From Dipteris shenzhenensis (lineage: Eukaryota; Polypodiophyta; Polypodiopsida; Gleicheniales), in the NCBI GenBank assembly GCA_047967505.1, contig CM106538.1: a stretch of DNA of 64,000 nt. One strand, 5' to 3'. The notes beneath the pieces were generated by a model. It was not told where the DNA came from and did not search any database. It saw nothing but the letters and a program-made list of their open reading frames with translations. Made by a program: the position numbers and the translations under genes. Each line of letters begins with the position of its first letter. The stretch's first letter is position 1. Shown one piece after another: positions 29,832 to 42,600 of this stretch.

Positions 29832-31250
29832 GGAAAGGCTGAGTGGAGGAAGAGGGAGCGAGTGAATGCAAGGCGAGAGGTCGGGAGAGGGAGAGGGGGG
29901 GCTGAGCATAGGAGAGGTTTGAGTGTAGGAGAGGGAGTGTTGAGCGGTGCAGAGAGGGGGTGTTGAGCCCTTAAGGGGAGGGAGAGGAGTGGGAGTGCTG
30001 GAGGAGTGCAGAGAGTAGGTGTTGGGCCGATGAGCGGAGGGAGAGATGGGGAGGAGAGCATAGGATAGGAACTTAGGTTAATAAATATTAATTTGCCCTT
30101 GAACTTAGGTTAATAAACTTAATTAAGCTGGTTAATAAACTTAATTAAGCTGTCCTCGTGAACTAATTAATTGGATTTTATTTTTGGAGAGCCAATATGT
30201 CATTGATAGTATAATGGTAAAGGAAGCACTTTTGGATGTAAAAGAGAAAGCAAACCATTTTTGAAAGGGTATTAGGCTACTAAAAGACAAACTATTTTTG
30301 AAAGGGTATTAGGCTACTAAAAGACAAATTCTTTTAGATTTGAAACACACAAGTTGATATTATTATTATTTAATTACACATTATAATTCACAAAGGAGTT
30401 TCAATCCTTTAAAATAGCCACTCCCTCTAAGGAGGCAGTGCTAACTAAGCTCCAAAGCATGGATAACCTTCTGCCTAAAATTATGCCAAAATATGGAGAG
30501 AGGAGAGAAGAGACTACAAACGGAGGAGAGAGCACACAACTAGAGAACCGACCATAAATGACTAGATGTATACTAGATTAGTACAAATAATGAATCTATA
30601 TAAACCCCTTGTGGTTAACCTTTTTCCTAATGGGTCTCCTAATCCAAAAAATTCATTATCTACTCATTCAAGCATTAGATTTCCATGATATTTGTTCCAG
30701 CACATTTGTAATTTTGTGTTTCAATTGTCTCCAAATTCAAAAATTGCATTCAATCTACAAAACTTAATCGGTTTGCAAGATTGGCTGAAAAAAATAATGG
30801 GTAATCTAGTCAAAACTTTAGCCTAAGTTTAACCCTAATCTATTTAAGTTAATCTAATTATATATTAATAACCTTTCCTTCCCCTCCTCCTCGTCACCCT
30901 CTACTTAGCCTAGCCGCTCCTCCACCTCTGCCTAGCCTCTGTGTGTGTGTGTGTAGGAGCCATTGGAAAAGCAACAATTGGCCCCTCAAACAATAAAGCA
31001 CCAATTGGAGCAATTATTGTCCGAAGCAAGGTTGCTACAAAGGGTGGGTCGCCGGAGTAAATCCTAAATCCATCAATCTACAAACAACCGAATTGAGTTC
31101 TAAATGCTTCTGAAGTACAATGGTTCTTCGAGGGAGGCTTTGTGATCTGTCTGCTGGTTTGATCATATGTAGCTGTTGAGGTTGGGACTAGGGACGCGAA
31201 GGGTAGGGGAGGGATGGCGAAGGAGGAGCAGTAGTAGTTGCAGGGAAGAG
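29832..31250. other. Intergenic, G/A-rich then AT-rich, small repeats
   Basis: 29832-30060 continues the polypurine tract. Short duplications follow: TTAATAAACTTAATTAAGCT twice near 30110-30150, and a 37-bp tandem pair at 30257-30330. A (GT)n run lies near 30941-30954. No gene was recognised. Confidence 0.5.
30257..30330. repeat. Tandem duplication, 2 x 37 bp
   Basis: ATTTTTGAAAGGGTATTAGG and the following CTACTAAAAGACAAA occur twice in a row with a 37-bp period. Confidence 0.9.
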
Positions 31251-31567
31251 ATGAAGAAGCTCAAGAGTGTAAGCTGAGCGAAGCTGCGGCGATTACGAAG
31301 TAAAGTTGGCGGAGGTGAATTGGCACACCATCTCTATATACCGCTTGCACAGGGCAGGGAAAGAATTCCAGAAGCAGTCGAGGGGGGACACGTGGCAAAT
31401 TATGCCTCCTCCCATTTATCCCTCCCCTCCCCCCCCCCCCTTTCACCCCTCTACCATTTTTCTCCAATAAGGCCCCCTTGCAACGGTGAACCTTTTTCCT
31501 TTCTAGCATTTTATATGCTAGTGCAATATCCACAATATGTGACATGATGTTGAGATTTATTCTCAAC
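31250..31567 (-). mobile_element. Probable LTR sequence of a minus-strand copia element
   Basis: Read on the minus strand it begins TGTTGAGAATAAATCTCAACA and has a TATA-like GGTATATAGAG (31332-31342). It lies just downstream of the minus-strand copia RNase H relic, where a 3' LTR is expected. The second LTR was not found, so this is an inference from position and the TG start. A C-run near 31428-31441 is included. Confidence 0.5.
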
Positions 31568-31689
31568 ACTTTCCCTCGAGATCATGAAATAGGCCCTCCC
31601 TCAAGATTAATTCTTGGTATTCTCAACATTTTCCCTCAAGATCATGAGTAGTTGATAGGCCCTCCCTCGAGATTATGATTCTAGGGTTT

Positions 31690-34170
31690 GAAGAAGGATT
31701 GCCTGCCCTTCCTCTAAGTTCAACCAAGAGCTTATTAGTGTTTCTCAAAAAGCTATTTTCTACAACATTATACAATGTTATAGTTTGATATCTCCATTGA
31801 TGCTCTCTCACATTAATATGCTTTGTCCTTAAGTGATATAGTCCCACCAAGGCTTGCAATGTTATCATAATATTTTTTGTCGGATAACTAGAGGTAGCAC
31901 CTTGTGCTAAAACATGTTCTATGGACACGTTAAAAGTAAACACAAAGCTCACACATTCTACACACACAGTGTCTAGGGAGGGAAGAGAGACTAGTTATTC
32001 ACTATACAAGTGTACACGAGGTGTACACTTCCTTCTACTAATAAAAGGAAATTTGATACCTGAACCATAACGTAGGTCGCTCTAAGTCCATAAGAAACAT
32101 TTACACTCAAACTTAAGCTACTTCTAGAGTTCTCTATATTCTAACCATCCACCCCATGTATATAACATATACACATATAGCCCACCATATGTACATGAAT
32201 GACCATGCCAACGCGGCCTTTACTTCAACAATTTTGTTATTAGATGGTCTCTATATATCACATTAAGATATATAATTTTCAGTTGAATTCTCAAAGACTC
32301 TTATGAATAAACCTATTACCTTGTCCTTGGACAAACAATGAACTAGTTGGACAATTCTTCTTCCACCTAATGTCAGATTAAGTGGTAGCAGATGCTGATA
32401 TTCTTTGACCTTTCATGATCTATTGGATTCTTGGGCAATGCAATGGTAGTCTAGTTAACCATCTTGGACTATATCAAGATTCTCCAAGAGCTTTCAAAGC
32501 CAATTTGCTTCACATGCACACGAGGTAAGAGAGATGTACTGAACATTTCCTCTGTACATAGTGCCATAATGGTTTGCTTCTCACTAGGTGCACATACAAT
32601 GAGAATTCAACATAAGTGTGTATCTTGAAATAGACTTGTACTTGGAGCCACCTCCTTAATCATCACAAACCCATACTAGTTGTAGTTCTGCATATGGGTT
32701 CTCTTATAAATATGCCAGCCTATAATTTGGGACTTTAGAACAATATAAATATGAATTTGTACAATTGAATATATTATGATCTTACAATAGGGGGGATACA
32801 TATATATGTATATCTAAAATTCACCTCACTCCATTCCAATGGTGGATGGATGGCTTTGCCATAAACAGGCTCACAAGTTCTACTACATAGGAAATATAAG
32901 TTGTCACATCAATGTCATCAAATAGACAATCTTACCAACTACTTAATTCCCAAAAAAATAATAAAAATTCACATTCATTTTCATTACCACACCAGGTCTC
33001 CTCTCTTTTGTACTTCTCTCCTACGTGTTGCTCAATGTCTTTTTGCCACTCAAGCATGTTGTTGCAATGAGTTTTACCTCCTCCTTTTTCAAGTTGCAAG
33101 ACTAGTGGGTTTCAATGCTACCATATGGATTGTATTTAACCTCATATACCCATTTATTTTCAATGGTGGTTTTTCCTAGGCGAAAAAGCATACATTCCCA
33201 AATTTAGTATTTATACAAAGCATCTATTTACTCATTCATTGGTTTTTGTCATTCTAGAGTCTCAACTACATCTTTAAAAAAATGGTTCTTTTATTTGCAT
33301 GATAGTCGTCAACAAAGCATAATTTGTGCTTTCAACTTATATAGCTTTCCTTTTTTGGGCATAAGACAACTTGTTGGTTTTCTCCTCTATCTGATAGATC
33401 TTGTGAGTTCTTAATTTTCTACTTGTTCTTCTGTATGTTTTCATCACACTTCACTATCTTATTTTCTATCATTTCTTGTCATGTCGATGTTTTCTATTCT
33501 AAACCCTATAAAATATCTCTTGAGATTATGGGTTTTCTACTAATTGGATCTTACAACTCGTAGGATTTTCTATTAGTTGGATCTTACAACTCGTAGGCTT
33601 TTCTATTAATTGGATCTTACAACTCATAAGCTTTGCTTTCTTTATTATAATCGACCATAATATATTTTATTGATTTCACATTAGTTTCCTTATGTGATCA
33701 TCACATATATGAATCCAAAAACTGTGAGATGCCCAATTTTGGCATTATAGAGGTTTTGTTGATAGCTTGTTCAATAAGTATTTTGTTGTATTGATAGATT
33801 CTATCCAATACTCATTTAGCAAATGTTTTTCATTAAGCATTACTCTAGCACAATCTCTTAGTCCTATGTTCTTTCTTTTTGCAACAACTACACTATGTTC
33901 TTATGTGTCAAGATAAGTAAATTGTTTTTAAATTCCATCATCTTTAGTTTCCTTACGTGATCATCACATATATGAATCCAAAAACTATGAGATGCCCAAT
34001 TTTCGGTGTTTTTACTTATAGAGGTTTTGTTGATAGCTTGTTTAATAAGTATTTTGTTGTACTGATAGATTCTATCCAATACTCATTTAGCAAATGTTTT
34101 CCCCATTAAGCATTACTCTAGCATAACCTCTTGGTCCTATGTTCTTTCTTTCTACAACAACTACACTATG
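31690..34170 (-). pseudogene. Decayed minus-strand copia pol, 3' half
   Basis: Minus-strand translation gives RNase H pieces: RTKHINVREH and NVVENSFLRNTNKLLVE near 31720-31860, and SREANWLWKLLENLDIVQDG near 32430-32510. An RT start, ENKWVYEVKYNPYGSIE, lies at 33110-33180. Integrase C-terminal remnants with many stops lie further right. It is the downstream half of an element split by the insertion at 34171; its upstream half resumes at 46033. Two RNase H-like pieces suggest either two elements or an internal rearrangement. Confidence 0.7.
33688..34170. repeat. Tandem duplication of about 258 bp inside the old copia
   Basis: Copy 1 (about 33688-33945) and copy 2 (from 33946) share CGTGATCATCACATATATGA-type blocks, TTTTGTTGATAGCTTGTT and AGATTCTATCCAATACTCAT. 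Copy 2 is cut at CTATG (34170) by the inserted element, and its end reappears at 46033-46085 (TTCTTATGTGTCAAGATAAG). The insertion therefore came after the duplication. Confidence 0.9.
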
Positions 34171-34394
34171 TGTTGAGAGACCACGCTCAACATCATGATG
34201 TGCATAGCACTAACACATATAGAGTGCTTTAAAGGAACGGGTTAGATGCCCTAACCCTAACCATCGATGGGTTTGTATCTATTATACATTTTCAACTAAA
34301 TCTAGTATATAGTTAGTCATTTGTGCTGTGCTCCCTAGCTGTGCCCCTTCTCCTCATCTCCACTCTTCTCCTCTCCCCTCTTCATATTTTGTCA
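34171..34394 (+). repeat. 5' LTR of the 11.9-kb element
   Basis: Starts TGTTGAGAGACCACGC and ends CTTCATATTTTGTCA. It is clearly diverged from the 3' LTR by substitutions and small indels, so this insertion is older than the one at 24494. Confidence 0.95.
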
Positions 34395-34406
34395 TGGTAT
34401 CAGAGC
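34395..34406 (+). promoter_or_regulatory. Primer binding site, tRNA-Met type
   Basis: TGGTATCAGAGC, the usual plant initiator tRNA-Met complement, starts directly after the LTR. Confidence 0.95.
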
Positions 34407-37400
34407 TCCCTTGCCTTCCGCTGAGGCATTGCAATCCATATGAGAGAGTGTGATTGATTGAGAAATCGAGAGATTGAGTGTTCTCTTCCATTGAGAGAAC
34501 TTCAACTTTCTTGATGAAAGATTTCCGTCCATTTCTGTTCATAGTTCTACTCCGAGTTCGAGAGAAAGATAGGGAGAGTTTTTGATATTTCCGAGAGGAA
34601 ATCTATCTTTGAGAGATTCATATGAGAGAGACACTTCTTCTTCAATTTCTACTTTGAGTGAGAGAATGAGAGAGTCCTAGTTTGAGGAAGAGAATGTATT
34701 TTGAGGAAGAAGACTCCTTTCAAATGTTGTACTCTTTTCTTAGCTGAGCTTCCTTGACTTCCTCCACGGTTCTCAGATCTCCAAGTTGCAACGCTGAGTT
34801 GAGGACTACAGGCGACTAGAGATGAAGCTGCAACCAAAGACTTCTCCATAGCACGAGCTTTCTACGTTCTATACGGGCTCCTTACCTCACACAATGTGCA
34901 AGCGCCCTCAACGTCCAGGCTCTTCAAAGAGCCTCGCATCCCATCTGCACCTTGACCTCCACGATGGAGGGGCAACTCCAACGACCTGCATGCAAATGGT
35001 TCGACGCCATCGATGCCTCTACGAGGAGTGCCTGCGTCTTCCACAGCACCATCCATGGGCGACCCTGCTGCACACGACGGTCCAACACCTTGACTAAGCT
35101 CCTCTAGCTACACACCTTTGCAAACGGCTCCACCCAACTCCTCACCATTACGACTGGTAGCACTCGGTACTCTGCAAATGACCCGACTGCAGATCCAGCA
35201 AGTCCTAGTACAAACGATGTCTCGCCCATGATCTCCTACAATGGACTACGCTCCAAAGCTCTTCCTCGCCTTCAACAATCAGCACATTGTCTAGTAGATG
35301 CCTCAGCGATCGCCTCTAGTCCACGAACAGTGAGATGTCTTCATCCACACCACGCTTGAGTCCAACAGCAAGCCCTACAACTTCTCACTCCTAGCTGTCG
35401 ACCACAACGCCAGCAGCTCCATAGCCAACAACCATCCCAACGCCATAGCCAGCTAAGGTGGCTCTACCTAAGAGCTTCTCTCCAACAGTGCCAGGCCATC
35501 GACCATCAGAAGCTTGACCTACGACCAACAAGGAGCTCTGGCCTCCGTGCCTACAACAAGCACGAGCCTCTCCATCATGCATGCAATGATCTCCTCAGTA
35601 ATTCCGTCACCTCAGCAATTCCGTCAAATAGAATCTTCTAAAGGTTTCGACGAATCTCCATAGATTCCATCATGCCCTATCTTCTATTTGGTTGGTCCTC
35701 AAGTCGACACATGGCAGCAACGTCAAAAATCACAATTGGGCTGCCTTTTTATCTACAATTGCTGTTTCGCACTCCAAGATTGACGCTTCAGCCTGCAAGA
35801 AACATTAATCAACAAAAGAGGACATCAATGAGGTCGATAGGTGATATGCAGCCCTGTGATAATGAAGATTCTTGTTTGAGAAAATTCAAAGAAGCAGCTT
35901 GTTCCACTAGAGCCCAAGAGCTTGGAGGTAGCCAAGCCATTGCATATTTGTGACACACAATCTGCGTATGAGAGAAGCTGGCCTGTGATTTCAGCAATGA
36001 GATATTTGTCATCCCAAAGGAGCTCAAACGTCATCAAAGGATTTTTGTCAGATTCCATTTCTTCTGGTGGTGCATCAGAGTTTTGGAGCAAATCTGTTTC
36101 GACTTCCATTCAATTCTGGTTTGAGGGGTACCTTCGCATTGAGGCAAATGGACAAACTCCAATGACCTTAAGAGATCCAATTTCAAAGTGCAGAGAATCG
36201 TGATAAGGAAAGATGTCATCAAAGTTATGCAGTCTATGGATAGTTATGAACAAAGGAGTTTCATCAATCGCAGTTTCTTGAATTTGGTAATATGGCATGA
36301 TTCGGCAGCACCTATTCGATCTGAATCGGAATTCTGGTTGGTTCGAACGACTTACCAATTTACAACATACAATGTCGCATGACTATCTCCCTCAACGTTG
36401 CTTTGAAACGGACATTGCAAAATAGTTGGGCGCTTGGACATCAAAGTTCGTGATCAAAAGACTGCAAAAATCTGTTATTTCAAGGTTCAAGATGAAGAAA
36501 TTGATCTTTGAAAGTGATGGATGAGTTCCAAGGAGAAATCTCAGTCTTGCTGTAGCAAAATCAAGTGATTGGAGTAGAAGGAAGGTGGTTATGAGGCAAT
36601 TGATGATCTTGCCCACACTCTAATTTTTAGCATGAAGAATTACAGTCTTGCTCTAGTCCTATCTATTATTCTCATGGCTCAAAAGCATCCTGAGTCTGTT
36701 GCTTGAGAGGTCGCAAGAAGTGGTGTTGGTTCAAATCTGGTTCTCTCCGGCCCTTCTTGATGGAAACATGGAAAAGGATGATTTTCATGGAGAGCGAATT
36801 AACACCATTATCTTCTCGGTGGCCTACTCTATCCAGACAAAAAGATTGTTCTTTGCTACAACAAAGGCCATTGTCATGAATTTCGGGACAAAGAATTGAA
36901 GATAAGCCAAGAGGTGTCGACAAATGTCAGTTTCGCATACGAATCATCGGTAAATTTTGGTTTCAACTTGAGCAGCTAGCCGATGAGTGAAGTTGCAATG
37001 ATTGCAAGACGTAAATGTGGTTATAGATGGAGCCTAAAGCACCTACAACGATTGTGGCAATGGAGCGAAAGAGAGATTTCTATCTGCAATGGCTTTATGG
37101 TTCATTGGTATCAGAATCGCCTTAATCTTTGTGAAAGACATCTGAGTAAATTACATTTCGCAAATATGATTCCACATAATGGTTGATTTTCATGGGGAGG
37201 CCAGACCCTCTTGATTATTTTCAATAGACATTGCTGTGGACAATATTGCAAAATCATTCAAAAGAGGAGTATAGTCTGCGTAGTATAGCAGCAGCCTGTG
37301 TTGTGTTGGAGATTTCCAAAGCTCAGTCTAGCTCTAGAGCAATCGGGGCACGCAATGTATGGAGCAAATTGCAACTAAAGTAGCAACAGTCCAATCAGAC

Positions 37401-38275
37401 TTCAATCAAAAGCAAGAAGAAGCAAATTTGCTTTATAAAAAATGCGCCATTTCTTGCAAAAGAAATCCGGGCTGAGTTGATAGTCATTTTTGTCAGCTAT
37501 TTCGGATTGAAGTCTTTGCCATCGATCCATCATCCAAAGGAGAAGCTATCCTTGGAGGGTGTTGCTGAAGCATCATCCATGCTTGTTTAGAAGCAACCTA
37601 CGAAGCCATGAAGCATGATAAGCAAAAATCGTGTAGCACTAGAAAGAAAGCAGTGAGCCCCGGCTAGGTTGTGCATAAAAGAAAGCCACAAACAAGCATG
37701 AAAGAGGACTTGGCTTGTTCCTGTGATGATTTGGCTAGCAAAGGAGAGATTGCAGCTCTAGGTAAATTCAGCCAGTCATGAAGAAAGATAATAAATCTAG
37801 AAGTATGCCCCAATAGAAGACCAATAAAGTGGAGCAAAATTTCCCCAAGGTTCATAGAAGACAATCAAGCAAAGTTCATATTGCAAAATTCTAAATCCCT
37901 AGCAATTTGAAGCATAAGCTTGCAACAACCTAGTAGAGATCACAGCCATGGGTGTAAGCATGTGGAGTAGCAAATTTTGCATCAAGCAATAATGAAGGAC
38001 TCCCATTCAGCAAGATTGAATCTTAAAACTATTGGCTCATGACAAGGAGATAGATTGCTATGAAGATTGTAGCTTTTGCTAGATGATTTGAAGTGTAAGA
38101 TGGGGTCCCAACTCAGGAGCAAAGGGATTACATCAATTTTGAAAGTGTGATCTATTTTTATTCTAAACAATTGACAAAATCTAATTTTGGGTTACAATAT
38201 GAAGTGCAAACAATCTAAACAAGTTGAAGTGTCATCAAAGGTACAATTATCTCTATTGTTTTCTGATTTCTGATC
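34407..38275 (+). other. Extra internal sequence, first part, no recognised domain
   Basis: A GA-rich leader (34407-34850) is followed by a GC-richer block (about 34880-35640) with one long, nearly open plus frame (stops near 35104 and 35359). This frame reads as Ser/Thr/Gln/Leu-rich protein of no family I know. From 35650 the sequence turns AT-rich with frequent short ORFs and nothing recognised to 38275. The composition change near 35640 could be a junction. Confidence 0.45.
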
Positions 38276-39709
38276 ATGGCAAAGTCTAAGCAGAAGAGTC
38301 ATAGCAAGCAATGTCATTTATGTGGAAGTGTTGATCATGGTCCAAAAGATTGCTATATGTATTTATGCAAGCATTGCATGCAATATGGGCATCAAAGGAA
38401 GTATAGCACTGATCTTTTGGAGCAAAAGTTCTATAAAATATTTCCAGCTTTATGTGAAGAAAAAGCAATCCGAAAAGTCACAAAGCTCTTGGATAAGCTT
38501 TCAGAATATTCAGTTTTGCTTAATAATGCAAAGAATTGGTATGCCAAATTTCATAAAGATGATTGCAGATCTTTTCAATATATTGTTGATGTCTTGGCAC
38601 TTTAAGAAAGAGTTCAAATTTTGCAGACCGAATATTCTCATGAGGAAGATAATGATTGTGATTCCAATTTAGATTCTGAAGATGATTCCAAAGATGAGCA
38701 AGGTATTTGTTGTGTTTATTCAGATATTTCAGTTTATAATCAAATTACTGATGTTTCAAATCAGATCAGATCAAAAAGTCATTCCAAACAGTCCGAAAGC
38801 AGTTTCAAACATTCTAAAAGCAAGTATGGACAGCCAAAGAAGTCAAGTATTTGTGAGGATTATGCAATGCCAATCAGTTCTGGGTATTTTCATAGACAAG
38901 TGGAGCAACATGATGATGATCTATCAAGTAATGAAAAGGATGATAAACATGATTTCTTTCTAACAAAGGATGATGAGAATATTGAAGATTCATATGATGA
39001 TTGTGCATGCTATGCATTTGCACCAACTTTTGCTATTGATGTGATGTGGAAGCAAGAGAAGGTCAATTCGAATGCATTCTTTGAGGAGCCTAACTATAGA
39101 AGCCCTTACAATAAAGAAGGTTTGGGATATGTTTCTAATTCTGAAACAAGTCAAAGTAATGAAGTTGATATTGTTTTTGATAGTCATGCAATTGATTATT
39201 TGAAGATCTCATCTTTCATGTATGATGATGATGATAGAGCTCTTGAGGAGTATGCAAAAAGCTCAAGTCTGAATGTTTTTTCTATGTTCAATGAGAAAAT
39301 GGATAAACAACCAAAGATAAAAGAGTACCAAAGGTTTGATGTCAATGTTGAGGATAATGGTTTATCTTATGATGTGTATGAGGTTGATGTTCCTATTAAT
39401 GAGCATATGTGTTAAGAAGGTGCAATTATTTGGCAATTTCTATTGTCCTTTGAGGATGAGTATGCCTTGTTGGAAGGATTTGTTCAAGCACAAAGCCAAC
39501 GGGAAGGAGTTGAGAAGGTAGTGATGCAAGGAGGAGAAGAAGAAGAGCAGCCCGAGAGCCAAAGAAGCCAAGAGGAGCCCTCTCTATCCCTAAACCTCAC
39601 ACTAAAAAGACCTGATGGTTTGCAAGATGCTGATGTACTTGAATCCATAAGAGGTATGGCACAATGCATGATGCTAATGACTGTATTTGCAAATTGTCAA
39701 GTAGCTTAA
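38276..39709 (+). CDS. Unidentified zinc-knuckle, acid-rich protein (broken by two stops)
   Basis: One frame of 478 codons runs from ATG 38276 to TAA 39707, with two in-frame stops at 38603 and 39413. The N-terminus is basic and holds a CCHC knuckle (C13, C16, H21, C26) and a second, incomplete one (C31, C34, H39, with Ser44 in place of the last Cys). A helical Lys/Leu-rich part follows, then a long Asp/Glu/Ser-rich region with Cys pairs, and a Glu/Gln-rich end. Paired knuckles suggest nucleic-acid binding, as in retroelement nucleocapsids, but they come first here rather than last as in gag. It lies in the extra sequence of the 11.9-kb element. I do not recognise the family. The stops suggest decay. 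Confidence 0.5.
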
Positions 39710-40155
39710 TAAGGTTGAGTTGAAGCAAAAGAATCCTAACATACAACAACATGACGTCATGGATGAGGTGTTATGCTTCAATGATAAGCATATGAATGAT
39801 GAAGTGGTGGATCAGTCCTACTTTCTCTTGAAGATGAAGATGATGTATCTAATCAGGTTCATGCTTTAATATATACACACACTATGCAAGAAAGAAAAGA
39901 ATCATGCAGTCCATGTCTATGTCAGGAGGAAATTCAGCTTTCATTTTGAGTGACCTAAAGATGGATTCTTCTCAAGTGGTATTATGTATTACAAGAAAAA
40001 TGTATGGACATAAATCTCATCAACTTGGATCGTATTTTGAATATAAATTGGGTGTGTTTAAGTCTATGCCAAAAAGCAGGCCTAGTTGGGAGTAATAGTG
40101 CAATCTACCGGTTGACAGTTTTGAGAAGCTTCAAAATCATGTCAAATGGACTAAT
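39710..40155 (+). other. Spacer between two unidentified reading frames
   Basis: Short frames only. A Met-rich stretch (39904-40095) may be a frame-shifted continuation of coding sequence between the two larger frames. Nothing recognised. Confidence 0.4.
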
Positions 40156-40560
40156 TTGACTGATGTTAGATGGCTGAGAGTTAGTCATGTATATGGTTTA
40201 TGCCCACCTAAAACAATTTTTGATTTGGATAAGTCTAACCCATTCATCCGAGTGCGTTTTTTTAGCAAGAAAGTTGATTTTCTACATTCCACAAGTGACA
40301 ATGCATGGCAAAGTGATGATCCAATTGAGGAAGAGGTAAATAAAGAAAAGAAGTCAGATGAAGATAAATCTGAAGACCAACTCTTTCAATATTTCAAAAT
40401 GCAAATAAGTTCATTTCAATCATTGGGTAAAGAAAATGTTTTCAGTCTTTGGCAAGATGCAAGTGTAAGAGTACAATGTGAAAAATCAAATGCAAATGCA
40501 ACAAAAATAAAAATAAAAAATGAGACTGCTAATGTTGATGTTGATGATGAAGAAATGTGA
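40156..40560 (+). CDS. Unidentified ORF, 134 codons, charged C-terminus
   Basis: Reads WLRVSHVYGLCPPKTIFDLD at the start, then a Lys/Glu-rich region and an Asp/Asn/Lys-rich end. No domain recognised. It follows the zinc-knuckle frame on the same strand and could be a downstream part of the same protein after a frameshift. An adjoining Lys/Pro/Glu-rich stretch continues in another frame to about 40680. Confidence 0.35.
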   Translation: MTDVRWLRVSHVYGLCPPKTIFDLDKSNPFIRVRFFSKKVDFLHSTSDNAWQSDDPIEEEVNKEKKSDEDKSEDQLFQYFKMQISSFQSLGKENVFSLWQDASVRVQCEKSNANATKIKIKNETANVDVDDEEM

Positions 40561-41929
40561 AAGGTGAAAGATGAGGGTAAGTGGAAGAGCCCAAACCAGA
40601 TCCAAAAGAGCCCAAAAAGAAGCCAGAGCCAGAGGAGTTCCAAAATCACCTCTACTTCATACCACAAATATGTAGACACTTGGTAGTGTTCAAGGTCAAA
40701 ATATACAACAAATGAAAGCTTGGAATCATGAAAAACAACAAACAAAAATTCAGCAAACGGTTTGGAAGTATGTTCGACAATAGAAAGCAGTTTTGGCATG
40801 TTTCGGACAGTCTGAAAGTCCGATTATCAATCTAATTTCAAAGAGAGGAGTTTTAGAAAGTCTAAATGATAGAAAAGATGTAATTTTTGTGTTCTTTAAT
40901 TCAGCATATGTTGTTCAAACAGCCTTGATAATTCAGTCCAAAATTCAGAATGTTTAAATGTGGTGGATTTCATTTCGAAATCAGAATTTAGTCATTGAAA
41001 TCAATGAAATTTAGAATTCAGATTTTTAGTGGTGGTTTGATGAATGGAATTTAATTCAGATTTTTCAAAGACAAATGAATGATTTCTTTGAGGACTCTAC
41101 ATCGACATATGTTGTGGATGCTGGAGCTTCATTCGCATTCTTATTTGCGTGATCGGAGTGATATATCCATTTTGTGCCAATGGAATGTGAACATACTTAT
41201 TCATGAATGGTTCTAATTATTCATTTTGTATGACCTTGCATGGATGACATTATATTTGATGGGTTCCCAGGCCTGGCATGTTGCCATAAAATGGTAGCAC
41301 TGTATTTACACTCACATAATGATGATATGCACTATAGCTTACCTTTATTTTACTGCATAATAATCTCTTTCTTTTGGAGATTAGTGGATAGCTATGTATG
41401 GGGGTGGTTTGAACCTTGGTATTGCACCAAAATCTTCACTCTACTAACCGCATGGTCTGGGATTGATGTGATGTTTACATCACGAACGGGGTCTACTAAC
41501 TTCCATTAGATTGAACCTAAAAATAAATCGGTGGGTTTGAGTCTTGGAATTTTTCAAATTCCAACCACCAGGTGTGCCAGTGTGAGAGGATAACTAGGCA
41601 CCTAGAATAAGGTTAGTGAATAGTCACATGGGGGGATGTGAAGGGGTGTGAATGGACCCTTGAGGTTTCAACTACCTATAACTTCCCTTAGTCTTCTATC
41701 TTGAGGTACTCAATCATGGATTGCACATATGCAGAATTACAATGATTCCTCTACTTGTATTTTTGAGTTTTTGAAATTCTATTCCAGTTTCGAAGTTTCG
41801 AATGAGGAAAGACTCGTTATCACATTTGAGTTCCTGTAATCTAATAGGTTGAATTCTGGAATAAGTATCTACCTATTACAACGAGTCCAAGAACACTTCT
41901 AGGATTCTCACACTAAGAAACCAAATCAA
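40561..41929 (+). other. Extra internal sequence, last part
   Basis: AT-rich, with repeated TTTAGAATTCAGATTTTT-like words around 40960-41070. No coding domain. The recognisable copia gag begins by about 41940, so the right junction of the extra sequence should lie between about 40700 and 41930. Confidence 0.4.
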
Positions 41930-42580
41930 CTAGAGTTTTTACAACAGTAGCAAAACCGATCATGATTATATACACAGGATTAAAGATTACAACAATCAAC
42001 TCACAGAAGCAGGAGAGACTATGAATCCAGTAGAAATGGTTCACGTTATCTTGAATGGACTAGGAGAGCGATACGAGAATCTAGTCTAGAATAGTATTGC
42101 CATTCAACGATAAATTATGACACTAGAAGAACTCTAGTCAATTTTACTTGGTGAAGAACTCAGGACTCAGGCCATTCATGCACACAAAGGTCATTCCAAT
42201 GATCAAGCATTCACAGCTTTAGAGAGAAGCAATGGTAGAGGTAGATCATTTCAAAGAAATAGTCATCATCAGCAACAAAATCATCATCAAAGTCAGAATC
42301 AACATCAGCCAACCAACAAAGAGGAAATCATTCCAATCAAGGAAGATTCCAAGGATGAGGGAATGCATCCACTATGTCAAGTGTAACTACTATCATAAGT
42401 TTGGACACTATGAAAGAGATTGCCGCAAGAAGCAGTACGACCAAGACCATCAATCTAGTAGCAACAAATCGAGAGAATTTCCACACCAGAGGAAATCATC
42501 GTGGTGGATATTCTAGTCATACTCATTATGCAAATGAACATGGAAATATGTTTCTTGCAAACGAGGAAATGTAGAAGACT
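41930..42580 (+). pseudogene. Copia gag C-terminal part and zinc knuckle
   Basis: Translation gives TEAGETMNPVEMVHVILNGL and GERYENLV, typical of copia gag, then LGEELRTQ. A knuckle relic follows, CNYYHKFGHYERDC (first spacing C-N-Y-Y, so the second Cys is lost). Stops are present. The N-terminal half of gag is missing. Confidence 0.85.
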
Positions 42581-42600
42581 GATATAGTGTATCTAGACAA

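Noticed and set aside
34240-34265. CCCTAACCCTAACC in the LTR as an interstitial telomere
   Set aside because: Only two units, present in both LTRs as part of the LTR sequence, and not the plant CCCTAAA repeat.
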